Positions 1 through 10,779 are shown, counted from the first letter of the stretch. The stretch is DNA of 42,870 bases from an uncultured Ruminococcus sp. (GCA_902765625.1 CACXAO010000011.1:1-42870); one strand, 5' to 3'. The notes: a model not told the origin generated them from the sequence alone. A program made the numbers and translations.

Positions 1-737
<737 letters not shown>

Positions 738-741
738 CTAT

Positions 742-770
742 ATTTTATCACTTTTGCCAACCATTGTAAA
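742..770 (-). promoter_or_regulatory. Probable promoter of nifJ
   Basis: On the minus strand TTTACA (765-770) is followed after 17 bases by TAAAAT (742-747). The leader of about 95 bases between this and nifJ can form two hairpins: AACGTGT/ACACGTT, and CGGCTTT/AAAGCCG nearer the gene. Whether these regulate the gene is not known. Together with the REP-like element and the glcK terminator this accounts for most of the gap 642-1138, where no gene is seen. Confidence 0.5.
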
Positions 771-861
771 GTGTTTTGAATGGCGTTTTAAAAGTTTTTT
801 TATCACTATGCAACAGAATTTGCGCCTGACTGATATTATACGATAAATGTTTGGCAAAGAA

Positions 862-1072
862 AAAGCCTCCCTTCGTAAGGGAGGTGGCGCGGCATTTATG
901 CCGAGTTTTTGGGTGCGGACAAAGGCAGATACTTTACCAAACTGAAGATAGAATGGGAAACTTGCTTGCTTTGCCAATCACCCTTCAGTCATGCCGACAA
1001 TCCATTATGAATTGAAACTGGTTTTTCGACAAGCCCAGCTCCTTTACTAAAGGAGCCTTCAATAACAACTAA
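862..1072. repeat. REP/MITE-like palindromic element with a hairpin at each end
   Basis: The left end is the hairpin GCCTCCCTTcgtAAGGGAGG followed by TGGC and the second small palindrome CGGCATTTATGCCG. The right end, read in reverse, begins with a similar hairpin, GGCTCCTTTagtAAAGGAGC, followed by TGGGC. The left-end unit recurs twice at 6041-6168. No transposase gene or coding sequence lies inside. This looks like a dispersed non-autonomous repeat; the exact ends are uncertain. Confidence 0.6.
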
Positions 1073-1084
1073 GTTAATTTTTCA

Positions 1085-1115
1085 ACAAAATCAGGGAGCC
1101 CGCAAGGAGCTCCCC
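1085..1115 (-). terminator. Terminator of glcK
   Basis: The minus strand has GGGAGC and GCTCCC arms around a short TTGC-containing loop, followed by TGATTTTG. It lies about 25 bases after the glucokinase stop codon. The T tract is short, so it may be leaky. Confidence 0.6.
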
Positions 1116-1138
1116 TAAGATGTGAATCTTTAATTTTA

Positions 1139-2089
1139 TCAGTCCAGAAACGCCGCGCCGATGATGCCTGCGTCGTTGCCGAGGGTGCAGGTGCAGAGCA
1201 TTGTCTGCTTGTCGTTGTGCTTGGTGTAGCGCTCCTCCTCGATGATCTTTCTCAGCGGACGGAGCAGGTTTTCGCCCTGATTCGAGATACCGCCGCCGAT
1301 GCAGAGTACGTCGGGCTGGAAGATGTTGATGATATTGACAAGACCTGTGGCGAGGTAGCCGAAGTAGGTGTCGAGAACCTCCTGAGCGTCGTTGTCGCCT
1401 GCCGCAGCAGCGTCAAACGCGGTCTTGCCGTTTACCTTGTTGATGTCGCCGTCAGCGAGCTTGAGCATGTAGCTGTAGTCCATCTTGTCGGAGAGGATCT
1501 TCTCCTTTGTCAGGTTGATAAGACCCGTCGCGGAGGAATAAGCCTCCCAGCAGCCCTTTCTGCCGCAGCCGCACTCCTTGCCGTCCTTGACGATGACCAT
1601 GTGACCCAGCTCTGCGCCGGCAAAGTTGGAACCGCTGTAGATTTTGCCGTTGATGATGATTCCGCCGCCGACTCCTGTGCCGAGGGTGATGGCAACTGCG
1701 TTCTTTGCGCCCTTTGCTGAGCCTGCGAGGTACTCGCCGAGAGCAGCCGCGTTAGCGTCGTTCTCGATAAGAACCTTCTTGTTGAGGCGCTCCTGCATCA
1801 TCTTCACTACCTCCCAGTTGTGGAAATGGAGGTTTGCGGAATACTCGATTATGCCGGTCTTGGGGTTTACCGCGCCGGGTACGCCGATACCTACGCTCTC
1901 GACCTCGTCGATCGAAACGCCTGCCTTTTCGCATGCCTTCAAAGCGACCTCAGCCATGCTGTCGCAGATCGAGCTTTCGGGACGCGGAACGTTGGTCTTG
2001 CACGACGCCTTTGCTACGATTTTATACTCCTCGTCGACCAATCCTGCTACGATATTGGTGCCGCCGAGGTCAATTCCCAGTCTATACAT
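1139..2089 (-). CDS. glcK: ROK-family glucokinase
   Basis: 316 residues. This is a cytoplasmic ATP-dependent sugar kinase of the ROK family, most likely glucokinase (glucose to glucose 6-phosphate). The N-terminal phosphate-binding motif DLGGTN is at about 7-12, the catalytic Asp is in ENDANAA (about D111), and the ROK zinc site is CGCGRKGCWE (C173, C175, C180) with H163 in AELGH. The length matches GlcK. ATG at 2089 is chosen because AGGGAG lies about 8 bases upstream; an in-frame GTG at 2098 directly overlaps that site. The gene stands alone between a promoter at 2124-2152 and a terminator. N-acetylmannosamine or other hexose kinases of the ROK family cannot be excluded from sequence alone. 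Confidence 0.88.
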   Translation of the reverse strand: MYRLGIDLGGTNIVAGLVDEEYKIVAKASCKTNVPRPESSICDSMAEVALKACEKAGVSIDEVESVGIGVPGAVNPKTGIIEYSANLHFHNWEVVKMMQERLNKKVLIENDANAAALGEYLAGSAKGAKNAVAITLGTGVGGGIIINGKIYSGSNFAGAELGHMVIVKDGKECGCGRKGCWEAYSSATGLINLTKEKILSDKMDYSYMLKLADGDINKVNGKTAFDAAAAGDNDAQEVLDTYFGYLATGLVNIINIFQPDVLCIGGGISNQGENLLRPLRKIIEEERYTKHNDKQTMLCTCTLGNDAGIIGAAFLD

Positions 2090-2123
2090 TTTAAACACTC
2101 CCTGTATTAAAATTTATGGTTTT

Positions 2124-2152
2124 ATCATACCACAAATTTACAGGTAAAGCAA
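2124..2152 (-). promoter_or_regulatory. Probable promoter of glcK
   Basis: On the minus strand TTGCTT (2147-2152), a 17-base spacer, and TATGAT (2124-2129) preceded by TGG, giving an extended -10. The leader is about 30 bases. Confidence 0.6.
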
Positions 2153-2180
2153 TAAAAAATTAGATATTTTTACGGATTTA

Positions 2181-2505
2181 GTTGGTAGTTGGTAGTTGGC
2201 AGTTGGTAGTTGGCAGTTGGTAGTTGGTGGTTGGTGGTTGGTGGTTGGCAGTTGGCAGTTGGTAGTTATTAGTTGGTAGTTGATAGTTGGTGGTTGGTGG
2301 TTGGTAGTTGGCAGTTGGCAGTTGTTAGTTGGTGGTTGGTGGTTGGTGGTTGGTGGTTGGCAGTTGGTGGTTTTTAGTTGGTAGTTGATAGTTGGTAGTT
2401 GGAAGAGCAAAAATATAAATCGGGTGCGGGCAGAGCCCGCCATTCACTCCACTCTCAACTCTCCACTCTCCACTCTCAACTCTCCACTCTCAACTCTCAA
2501 CTCTC
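2181..2505. repeat. Heptanucleotide-array element, long GTTGGTA arm plus core hairpin plus CAACTCT arm
   Basis: About 30 consecutive, degenerate 7-bp units (GTTGGTA, GTTGGTG, GTTGGCA and variants) run from 2181 to about 2404. A core follows (about 2412-2443) with ATCGGGTGCGGGC, an AGA loop and GCCCGCCATT. A second arm of the other type (CTCAACT, CTCCACT units) fills about 2444-2505, up to the stop codon of the CotH gene. This explains nearly all of the gap 2090-2505. The open frame across it is a by-product of the repeat and is not called as a gene. Confidence 0.9.
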
Positions 2506-4320
2506 TTAATACTTAAATACTTTTCCTATGTTCCCTGCGTAGCCGTCGTTGCAGATCTCGGCGAGGCTTTGCTGGATTTTTGTCGCTTCGGTTATGTCAA
2601 TCGCGCCGTCTGCGTTGATGTCGGCAACCGCCTTAATCTTGTCGTCTGCAACCGCGAGGTCGGCCGCGATTTTCTGGATCTCCGTTGCGTCGTCTACCGT
2701 GATTGCTCCGTCGAGGTTGGCGTCGCCCACCTTCAATTCAACAGCGTCGCCGTCCTTTGGAATCTCGATCGAATAATCCTGCGGCTCGAGCTGACTTGTT
2801 ACGTCGGGAGTGACGAGCTTTACCTTTACATTCTCCGTCACCATCCAGCCGGGAAGTTCTATGCTGTAGCTGTAGTTTTTGCGCGAGGTGTATTTCCAGA
2901 CGTTTTCCGCGTCGGAAAGCGTCAAGGTCTTTTTGAAATACATCGGTTCCTCCGCGTAAAGCTCAACGGTCAGATCCTTAACGCTGCTTGTGTTCAGGAT
3001 ATCTACCGAGACACTGAGTTTATGCGGATCGTTCAGCCTCTGGCTGAAGGTTCTCACGTTGACTCCGTAAACCGCAAGCGTATTGCCGAGCCACGCGTTA
3101 TGCTCGCGGTACCAGTTTTTCAGGAAGCTGACGTTTTCGTCAAAGGTGGGTTCGGGTGTGCGCATCTGAATCGTGTAGCGCTTGCTCACATCCCAGCCTG
3201 CCTCGTTGAAATTGCGGCTGAAAACGTCGCCGTACTTTGCGAGAAGCCCGTCGATCAGTCCGCCCTCGGAGTAGATGTTTTTGAAGAAGGCGTAGTGCTC
3301 GCTGTAGACCTTTCTTACGTCCTCGCGGAACTCGTTCCTCATCATCAGGTGATAGAACAGGTTGGTGTAGGCGGTGTAGAGTCTGTCGGGCGTTGAGGCG
3401 TGCTCATATGACTTTGACGAGCTTGCGTTTACGTTGCCCGAGGCGAGGTCGTAGTCCCACGGAGGTCCCGCGTAAAATACGCCGTCCTTATAATAATAGT
3501 ATACCGAGCTGTAGTTTGAGTCGACGTTCTTTACGAACTCGTTGACGAGATAAAGCTTTGCGAACGACTCGATGTTCGTTACCGACGCCATCGTTTCGTA
3601 ATTTTTGCTCAGAATGGCTGACGTGAGGGTGTCGACCTTCTCCTGAATATAAGCGAGCTGTTCCTCGTTAGGCTCCTCCGGCTCGCTGAGAGCAAAGCGG
3701 TAGCCGTTTGACTTGATATAGGTCACGCCCTCTTCGTCGCGGTTGTACTCGTACTCAATGAGGAAGTCCTTCATTCCGTTGTTGCTTTCGATGTCGATAT
3801 CGACCCTGTCCTTGCCCTCCTGAACAGGCTCCATCAGGGTGTAACAGCCCTTGAAAACGCCGTCGACCCACAGCTCGACGTACTTCTGGTTCGAGGTGTA
3901 GTCGATATCAAGCTCTCGGGCGATATCAAACGCGATGTAGTTGCGCATGAGGGTGGGGTCGAAGCAGTTCGCGAGAAGCGCCCACTTTTTGCCCTTGCCC
4001 ATGCCGAGCACGTCCTTTTTCTTTGCGAATTTGAATGTGAACGGCTTTTTCTCGGCAAGCGCGGTGCTGTTGCCGCGAACCTTGAAGCTCGCCTTGTCCT
4101 CGAGAACGCTGCCGTCCACGTCCTCGATCTTTACGCTTGCGCCGACGTAGCCGTCAGCCTTGACAATACTGTTGCCGTTGCCCTCGTCGGTGGTGACGTA
4201 GACTCTCGGAACGGTGAGTTCTCCGTTTTCCGCCTCTCCGTTTTCCGCTGCGTTTACCTGAATGCAAAAGAGACCCGCAAACACCGCGGCGCAGAGCAGC
4301 ATAGAAATAATTTTTTTCAT
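2506..4320 (-). CDS. Secreted CotH-kinase-family protein with C-terminal type I dockerin
   Basis: 604 residues. A signal peptide covers about 1-25 (MKKIISMLLCAAVFAGLFC). A CotH-like domain (about 35-400) contains RNYIAFDIA (about 126-134), an ELWVDGVFKGCYTLMEPV segment and GPPWDYD (about 285-291), the acidic motif expected to bind metal. CotH of Bacillus spores is an atypical protein kinase. A linker or beta domain follows, then a dockerin (about 531-595) with two calcium loops, DANLDGAITVDD and DINADGAIDITE; the second has Glu where Asp is usual. Dockerins bind cohesins, so the protein is probably exported and docked on a cellulosome-type scaffold or the cell surface. ATG 4320 is preferred over ATG 4329 because the AGGAG site abuts the latter. 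Kinase activity is an inference. Confidence 0.88.
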   Translation of the reverse strand: MKKIISMLLCAAVFAGLFCIQVNAAENGEAENGELTVPRVYVTTDEGNGNSIVKADGYVGASVKIEDVDGSVLEDKASFKVRGNSTALAEKKPFTFKFAKKKDVLGMGKGKKWALLANCFDPTLMRNYIAFDIARELDIDYTSNQKYVELWVDGVFKGCYTLMEPVQEGKDRVDIDIESNNGMKDFLIEYEYNRDEEGVTYIKSNGYRFALSEPEEPNEEQLAYIQEKVDTLTSAILSKNYETMASVTNIESFAKLYLVNEFVKNVDSNYSSVYYYYKDGVFYAGPPWDYDLASGNVNASSSKSYEHASTPDRLYTAYTNLFYHLMMRNEFREDVRKVYSEHYAFFKNIYSEGGLIDGLLAKYGDVFSRNFNEAGWDVSKRYTIQMRTPEPTFDENVSFLKNWYREHNAWLGNTLAVYGVNVRTFSQRLNDPHKLSVSVDILNTSSVKDLTVELYAEEPMYFKKTLTLSDAENVWKYTSRKNYSYSIELPGWMVTENVKVKLVTPDVTSQLEPQDYSIEIPKDGDAVELKVGDANLDGAITVDDATEIQKIAADLAVADDKIKAVADINADGAIDITEATKIQQSLAEICNDGYAGNIGKVFKY

Positions 4321-4334
4321 CTTAAACATCTCCT

Positions 4335-4366
4335 AAACAGAAAGGGCTGCCGCGCGGACAACCCTT
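4335..4366 (-). terminator. Terminator after guaB
   Basis: Read on the minus strand, AAGGGTTG pairs with CAGCCCTT around a nine-base loop, about 40 bases past the guaB stop. The T-rich tail is weak on this strand (TCTGTTT). On the plus strand the same hairpin is followed by ATTTTTTT, but no plus-strand gene is there to use it. Confidence 0.6.
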
Positions 4367-4406
4367 ATTTTTTTGCATAGTATCAAACACGTTTCAAAAG
4401 CGGTGC

Positions 4407-5950
<1,544 letters not shown>

Positions 5951-6040
5951 TACGTATTTTTTATTTCCAATCGATTAATTATTGCTTTTGACAGACCGTC
6001 GCCGTCGTAACATCATCTGATATAAAAGTATCATCTCACG

Positions 6041-6168
6041 AAACCACCCTTCCGACTCTGCATAAATGCCGAGCCACCTCCCCTCAAGGGGAGGCTTTAA
6101 AAGAAACCACCCTTCCGACTTGGCATAAATGCCGAGCCACCTCTCCTCGAAGGGGAGGCTTTAATAGA
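6041..6168. repeat. Two tandem REP-like palindromic units
   Basis: Two direct copies of about 62 bases: 6041-6102 and 6104-6168. Each reads AAACCACCCTTCCGACT, then a GCATAAATGCCGAGCCACCT stretch, then a hairpin of the form CCCCTcaaGGGG followed by AGGCTTTAA. Copy 2 has changed bases in the hairpin. The same unit occurs in reverse orientation at 862-905. This is the main content of the gap 5889-6225, together with the guaB promoter and the next terminator; no gene is seen. Confidence 0.8.
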
Positions 6169-6182
6169 AACCGCTGACCGCC

Positions 6183-6211
6183 AAAAAAAACAGGAGCCCT
6201 TGCGGACTCCC
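6183..6211 (-). terminator. Terminator of the yfhO-type gene
   Basis: On the minus strand GGGAGTCC, loop GCAA, GGGCTCCT, then GTTTTTTTT. The stem has two G-T pairs. It starts about 15 bases past the stop codon. Confidence 0.85.
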
Positions 6212-6225
6212 GTTGATTTAATCGT

Positions 6226-9024
6226 TTAATTTTCATCCATACCGTCGAGCTGCGACTTATACACAGGGTCGGGTATGATCTTTTTCTTTAGCACGTACGT
6301 CAGCACGCAGGCTGCGGCAAACAGGAACGCGCAGATCATCGATATCGCGAAGCCCGGCCAGAAGCCGTTGGGATAATACGTCAGCTTTATCTCGTGCTCG
6401 CCTGCCTCAAGCGGGAATGCGAGAAGCGAATTGCCTACGGGTGTGATCTCGACCTTCTCGCCGTCGACGGTTGCCGTCCAGCCCTTTTCGTACGGGATTG
6501 AGGTGTAGAACAGACCCTTTTCCTTTACGCTGATCTTACCCTGCATGGAGCTTGAGGTGCACTTCTCGGTTTCCATAACGCTCTCGCTGAGCTTTGCGTA
6601 GCCCTTCTCGAACACGTCCTTGTTGAGCATATTTACATATACTCTCGCAGTGCCGCTCACGCCTGCCTTGAGGTCGGCGTATACGGAGATCTTGTCGCCC
6701 TTGTTGAAGTAGCCGATGCACGCTACGTATGAACGCGCCATGCCGTACTTTGCGGACTGCGCAACGTCGTTCTGCATTACGGTCACGTCGTCGCCGTTCT
6801 GAATGTCGGCGTACATCATATAAAGACCCTCTTCGGGAGCCTCGTAGTTCCACTTTACGTGGGGTGTGACCGCTGTGTCGATGCAGCTGTAGTTGTAAAA
6901 ACCGTATTCCTTTTTGGTAACGGTAAATTTATCCGCCTCGGTGTGACCCTGAGATACGACCTCGAGTCTTGTATATACGTCCTCGTTTAAGCCGGTGGCG
7001 TACTTAAAGAACTCGTTCTGCTTCTCAAACGGATTGAACTGATCCTCGTTGTCGTTCTCCTGCCAGTTCTGAAGCGCGGAGTTCGTCATGAAGCCCATCG
7101 GGATATAGTGGGTGTTCTGGAACAGCTTTACGCTGCCGGACTCGGTGACGAGATTGTCGCCCGACGACCTTACAGGAACCAGATCGTAGGTATTGTTCAC
7201 CTTGCCGCTGCGCGAGATGATATACTTGAGATTCATGAACATATTCGTTACGGGCGAGCCTTCGGCGTAGGTGTAACGGTTGCCGCTCTTCCAGCCCATC
7301 ATTCCGAAGTTCTCAAAGAAACGCGTCATGTTCTCGTTCGCCATCGAGTTGAACATCGAAAGACCGTGGTAGTGGTTGAGAGCGCCGTCGTTGAGGGTCT
7401 GGGTAGTTGCCGTCTCGGCGCGCCACAGCTCCTTGGTATCAGCCTCGAGCTCGTTCATTGACTCGATAACTGTCGCGGTGTTCTCGCCGCCGCGCGGATA
7501 TTCGTAGGTTGTGGTGACGGTGGTGCGGTTAACGCCGAGGTAAGCGGTAACGCCGCTCTGAGCGATCGTGACAATCAAAAGCGCCAAAACCATTATATTT
7601 TTCGGAATGACCCGTTTGGTGTACAGTATCACGACTACCGAGATAAAGATAACGAGCGCTCCGATCGCGATCAGGTTGGGGATCTCCCAGTCGGGATGGT
7701 CGGTGAACATCTTTTCAGCGCCGGGGTCGCCCACAGTGAGCAGAACGACCGCGATGCTCATTGCCGAGGCGATCAGCGCACCGACAACGCTTATCGAATC
7801 AATTGTCGTAAACGCGCGGAAAGCCATTACGATCATGATGAAGCTGATGAGGAAGCTGAAACGATAGGGGATCATGTTTGTAAAGTGGAAGCCGTGCCAG
7901 ATGTAGTCGAGCTGACGGATGATGCAGCTGAGGAACATAAAGACGATCATTACCACGTTTACGATTTTTTCTCTCAGGCGGATCTTCGGGCTTGTCAGAG
8001 AGAGGAAGCCGAAGAACATTGCGAACGCCGAGCACGAAATATTCGGCAGAGCGTCGGCAGCCTTGTTGGCAGCGCAGGTGAAGTTCGCGAAGCTGCCCGT
8101 TATGCTCTTGAGAGCGCGGAGCACGCCGAGAAGATCGTTGGAACCGCCGATGTTTATCGCGAATGATGTCGGGAAGGTGCTGCCTGAGGCGTGGGTATTT
8201 TTGAGCGCCATGAACGCAGGCAGCAGGAAGAAGGTTGTAAGACCGATAGCGATCATCGAGAAAATGCCGGTCTTGAGCAGGTTGATAAAGAAATTCTTTA
8301 CTCCGCTCCAGTAAACGATTGAGTAGCCGATAAAAATCAGCAGCACAAAGATACATACGAACAAGCCGATGTAGTAGTTCATGATCAGCGCAAGCGCAAG
8401 GCTTACGGTGAACAGACGGAAGCGGTTCTCGGTGAGCAGCTTGACCGTGCCGAGCGCGACGAGAGGAGTAATGCAGACCGTGTCCATCCAGATTGTGTTC
8501 CAGTAGTAGCCCATAAAGTAGGCGCAGAACGAGAAGCAGCAGGCGAACATGATAAGCGAAACGTCGTTGCGCTTGTAGACGCTCTTTAAGAAGTAGGCGG
8601 TAAACGCGCCGCCGAGAGCGATTTTGAGAGCTACGGAGAACATCAAAAACTCGCGCAGCCAGTCGGCAGGTATGAACACCGACAGGAAGTTTACGGGACT
8701 TGCGAGGTAGTAGGACATCAGCGAGAAGTAGTTGACTCCTCCGCCCACAGACCATGTCCAGAAGAAGGATTCGCCGTGCTGCAGCTTATACTGGAAGTCG
8801 GCGAGGAAGGGATAATACTGATGCCACAGGTCGGTAACAAGAATCTGCTTGTCGCCAAAGGGTGAAACGCTCATAAGAGCAAAGGCGGTTACCATCAGGA
8901 CAAAGGGTACCAGAAACGACAGCCATATAAACCGGTTGCGATACGCAAATTCGGTGAAGCTCCGTTTCTTTTTCTCATTGTCCGGATTGTTAGGAACCGC
9001 CGTTTTCGTTGATAAAACGGGCAT
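6226..9024 (-). CDS. YfhO-family multi-pass membrane protein (probable GT-C glycosyltransferase)
   Basis: 932 residues. The N-terminal two thirds has about a dozen hydrophobic segments, beginning with FIWLSFLVPFVLMVTAF. The first outer loop carries DLWHQYYPF, the acidic/aromatic motif characteristic of the YfhO family. A large soluble region of about 350 residues follows, with the typical YEKGWTATVDG segment, and a final membrane helix closes the protein. YfhO proteins (and Listeria GtlB) are thought to transfer a sugar from a polyprenyl-phosphate donor to teichoic acid outside the membrane. The divergent neighbour at 9176 encodes the enzyme class expected to make that donor, which supports the role. 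Start ATG 9024 has GGAGG upstream. Sugar and acceptor are unknown. Confidence 0.87.
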   Translation of the reverse strand: MPVLSTKTAVPNNPDNEKKKRSFTEFAYRNRFIWLSFLVPFVLMVTAFALMSVSPFGDKQILVTDLWHQYYPFLADFQYKLQHGESFFWTWSVGGGVNYFSLMSYYLASPVNFLSVFIPADWLREFLMFSVALKIALGGAFTAYFLKSVYKRNDVSLIMFACCFSFCAYFMGYYWNTIWMDTVCITPLVALGTVKLLTENRFRLFTVSLALALIMNYYIGLFVCIFVLLIFIGYSIVYWSGVKNFFINLLKTGIFSMIAIGLTTFFLLPAFMALKNTHASGSTFPTSFAINIGGSNDLLGVLRALKSITGSFANFTCAANKAADALPNISCSAFAMFFGFLSLTSPKIRLREKIVNVVMIVFMFLSCIIRQLDYIWHGFHFTNMIPYRFSFLISFIMIVMAFRAFTTIDSISVVGALIASAMSIAVVLLTVGDPGAEKMFTDHPDWEIPNLIAIGALVIFISVVVILYTKRVIPKNIMVLALLIVTIAQSGVTAYLGVNRTTVTTTYEYPRGGENTATVIESMNELEADTKELWRAETATTQTLNDGALNHYHGLSMFNSMANENMTRFFENFGMMGWKSGNRYTYAEGSPVTNMFMNLKYIISRSGKVNNTYDLVPVRSSGDNLVTESGSVKLFQNTHYIPMGFMTNSALQNWQENDNEDQFNPFEKQNEFFKYATGLNEDVYTRLEVVSQGHTEADKFTVTKKEYGFYNYSCIDTAVTPHVKWNYEAPEEGLYMMYADIQNGDDVTVMQNDVAQSAKYGMARSYVACIGYFNKGDKISVYADLKAGVSGTARVYVNMLNKDVFEKGYAKLSESVMETEKCTSSSMQGKISVKEKGLFYTSIPYEKGWTATVDGEKVEITPVGNSLLAFPLEAGEHEIKLTYYPNGFWPGFAISMICAFLFAAACVLTYVLKKKIIPDPVYKSQLDGMDEN

Positions 9025-9111
9025 GTTTTTTGAACCTCCATATTAAATTTTTGCTAACCATTTTATTGTAACACGTTTTTTGTCCGAGGTAAATATTTTT
9101 TTTGAAATTTG

Positions 9112-9141
9112 TTGGACTTTTCGGTTATTGTTTGGTATAAT
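9112..9141 (+). promoter_or_regulatory. Promoter of the GT2 glycosyltransferase gene
   Basis: TATAAT (9136-9141) preceded by TGG forms an extended -10. TTGGAC (9112-9117) is an acceptable -35 with an 18-base spacer. A weaker minus-strand pair (TTTACC, 17 bases, TACAAT) in the same gap could serve the divergent yfhO-type gene. Confidence 0.6.
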
Positions 9142-9175
9142 ATTTTTCGATATATATACGAAAGGTTCTATTCAT

Positions 9176-10126
9176 ATGAAAACTATTGATTTGGTAGTAC
9201 CATGCTTTAACGAGGAAGAAGGTCTTGAGCACTTTGTTACCGAGACAAACAAGGTCATCGACACCCTGCCCGGATACTCCTTCCGCTATATTCTTGTAAA
9301 CGACGGCAGCAAGGACAAAACGTATCTCGTTATGAAACGCCTTGCCGCGAAATTTGATAATATAAAATACATCTCCTTTTCGCGCAACTTCGGCAAGGAG
9401 GCGGCTATGTACGCCGGACTGCAGCACTGCGACGCCGACTATGTTGTCGTTATGGACGCGGACTTGCAGCATCCGCCGGCGGTGTTTCCGCAGATGCTCG
9501 AGGCTATGGAGGAAGGCTGGGACTGCTGCGCCACTAAGCGCGACGAACGCGAGGGCGAAAGCTTTTTCAGAGGTGCGTTCTCAAAGCTGTTCTTCCGTCT
9601 TTCGAACCGCATGACCGACGTCAAGAATCCGTACGGCGCGATGGACTACCGCATGATGACAAGACAGATGGTCAACTCTATTCTCGAGCTCAGCGAGGTT
9701 CAGAGGTTTTCGAAGGGTATCTTCTCGTGGGTCGGCTTCAATACGAAGTGGATCACCTTCAAGACGGTTGACCGCGAGCTCGGCAAGTCGTCGTGGAAAT
9801 TCTCGTCGCTCTTCAAATACGCAATCGACGGAATAACCTGCTTCTCGGTAACTCCGCTTCGGTTTACGGCGGTCATGGGTGCGATCATCTTTTTCCTCTC
9901 CCTCATCTACATCATGGTGACGCTCATCCAGACGATCTTCTTCGGAATCCAGACTCCCGGTTACGTTACCACGCTCTGCGCGGTTCTGTTCCTCGGAGGA
10001 CTGACGGAGATGTCCATCGGCATTCTCGGCGAGTACATCGGCAGGATATATATGGAAACAAAGGACAGACCCATCTACATTACCAAGTTCTCAAACTTTG
10101 AGGACGAGGACTACGAAGAAAAATAA
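9176..10126 (+). CDS. CsbB/GtrB-type polyprenyl-phosphate glycosyltransferase (GT2)
   Basis: 316 residues. The GT-A fold domain starts with TIDLVVPCFNEEEGL, has LVNDGSKDKT (about 41-49) and the DAD metal motif in VVMDADLQHPP (about 94-96). Two C-terminal membrane helices (about 235-260 and 270-295) end in GEYIGRIYMETKDRP, the hallmark of the CsbB/GtrB/DPM1-like family. These enzymes load a sugar onto undecaprenyl phosphate on the inner membrane face. The divergent yfhO-type gene is the likely partner that uses the product. ATG 9176 is chosen because the promoter at 9112-9141 would start transcription downstream of any longer in-frame start. The Shine-Dalgarno (GAAAGG) is modest. Confidence 0.9.
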   Translation: MKTIDLVVPCFNEEEGLEHFVTETNKVIDTLPGYSFRYILVNDGSKDKTYLVMKRLAAKFDNIKYISFSRNFGKEAAMYAGLQHCDADYVVVMDADLQHPPAVFPQMLEAMEEGWDCCATKRDEREGESFFRGAFSKLFFRLSNRMTDVKNPYGAMDYRMMTRQMVNSILELSEVQRFSKGIFSWVGFNTKWITFKTVDRELGKSSWKFSSLFKYAIDGITCFSVTPLRFTAVMGAIIFFLSLIYIMVTLIQTIFFGIQTPGYVTTLCAVLFLGGLTEMSIGILGEYIGRIYMETKDRPIYITKFSNFEDEDYEEK

Positions 10127-10136
10127 CAGTTCCGCT

Positions 10137-10267
10137 TAACTGCCAACTAAAAAACTACCAACAAAAAAACTACCAACTATCAACTAAAAACTACCAACTA
10201 AAAAACTACCAACTACCAACTAAAAAACTACCAACTAAACAACTACCAACTAAACAACTACCAACTA
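10137..10267. repeat. Heptanucleotide array, single arm (ACTACCA units)
   Basis: Degenerate AACTACC units, many spaced by AAAAA or AAACA, run from just after the glycosyltransferase stop to the terminator. Only one arm is present: there is no GTTGGTA arm and no GC-rich core. Confidence 0.85.
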
Positions 10268-10302
10268 AAAAAGGCAATGACGCAATGTCACTGCCTTTTT
10301 GT
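10266..10302. terminator. Bidirectional terminator between converging genes
   Basis: AAAAAAGGCA pairs with TGCCTTTTT, with an inner TGAC/GTCA stem. It carries an A tract on one side and a T tract on the other, so it can end both the plus-strand glycosyltransferase transcript and the minus-strand parA-parB-serS transcript. Confidence 0.85.
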
Positions 10303-10311
10303 TTTACCCAA

Positions 10312-10779
10312 TCAATAGCCCTGAAAAGCTCGTTTGACAGCGTCTATAACATTTATTCCGTTTGCTGTCATGATTATGATTGCGATTACCGCGATGATTA
10401 TGCTTATAAGTGTAAGAACAAGCTGTGCTCTCGCCCATGTTACAAGCGAGCGTTTGCTGCTGCCGCCGAAGCCCCAGACGAGCAGCAGGATGATGTTGAG
10501 GATAGGGATGCACATCAATACCCATCTGCCTATCCAGCCCCATGTTGAAACGTGCTCGTCGGGATGATAACCTAGTCTTGACGCCGAGCTGTCAACATAT
10601 ACGGGAACGGGCTGCTGATAAACAGGCTGCTGATACGACTGACGCTCGTTTCTCTGAGCATGACGGGCGTTGTTGTAGCTGTCGCCGTAGTTGTTGTTCT
10701 TATTCTCTCTGAGTGGAGTGCCGCAGCTGTTGCAGAAATCGGGGTCGGTCACGGGCGCTCCGCAGTTCGGACAAGTCAT
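10312..10779 (-). CDS. Zinc-ribbon membrane protein of unknown function
   Basis: 155 residues. The N-terminus is a zinc ribbon, CPNCGAPVTDPDFCNSCGTPL (two CxxC pairs, residues 3-24). A polar Gln/Asn/Tyr-rich linker follows (about 25-75). Two hydrophobic segments come next, VLMCIPILNIILLLVWGF and LVLTLISIIIAVIAIIIM. The topology suggests a cytoplasmic ribbon and tail anchored in the membrane. It begins 12 bases after serS with a strong AAGGAGGAG site, so it is last in the parA-parB-serS operon. This zinc-ribbon plus membrane architecture is common in Clostridia, but no function is known to me. Confidence 0.8.
   Translation of the reverse strand: MTCPNCGAPVTDPDFCNSCGTPLRENKNNNYGDSYNNARHAQRNERQSYQQPVYQQPVPVYVDSSASRLGYHPDEHVSTWGWIGRWVLMCIPILNIILLLVWGFGGSSKRSLVTWARAQLVLTLISIIIAVIAIIIMTANGINVIDAVKRAFQGY

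Noticed and set aside
738-977. A 79-residue minus-strand open frame
   Set aside because: It runs across the nifJ promoter and the REP-like hairpins and has no ribosome site or recognisable protein features.
1217-1720. Long open frames opposite glcK, gyrA, dnaA and other genes
   Set aside because: They are opposite-strand or shifted-frame copies of genes with high G+C codon use; none has a ribosome site or a recognisable domain.
2181-2404. CRISPR array
   Set aside because: The units are 7 bp, contiguous and degenerate with no spacers, and no cas gene is present.
2138-2443. A 101-residue minus-strand open frame rich in Gln-Leu-Pro-Thr-Thr-Asn
   Set aside because: It is only the heptanucleotide array read as codons. 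The 7-bp units give a repeating peptide in any frame; there is no ribosome site and no conserved domain.
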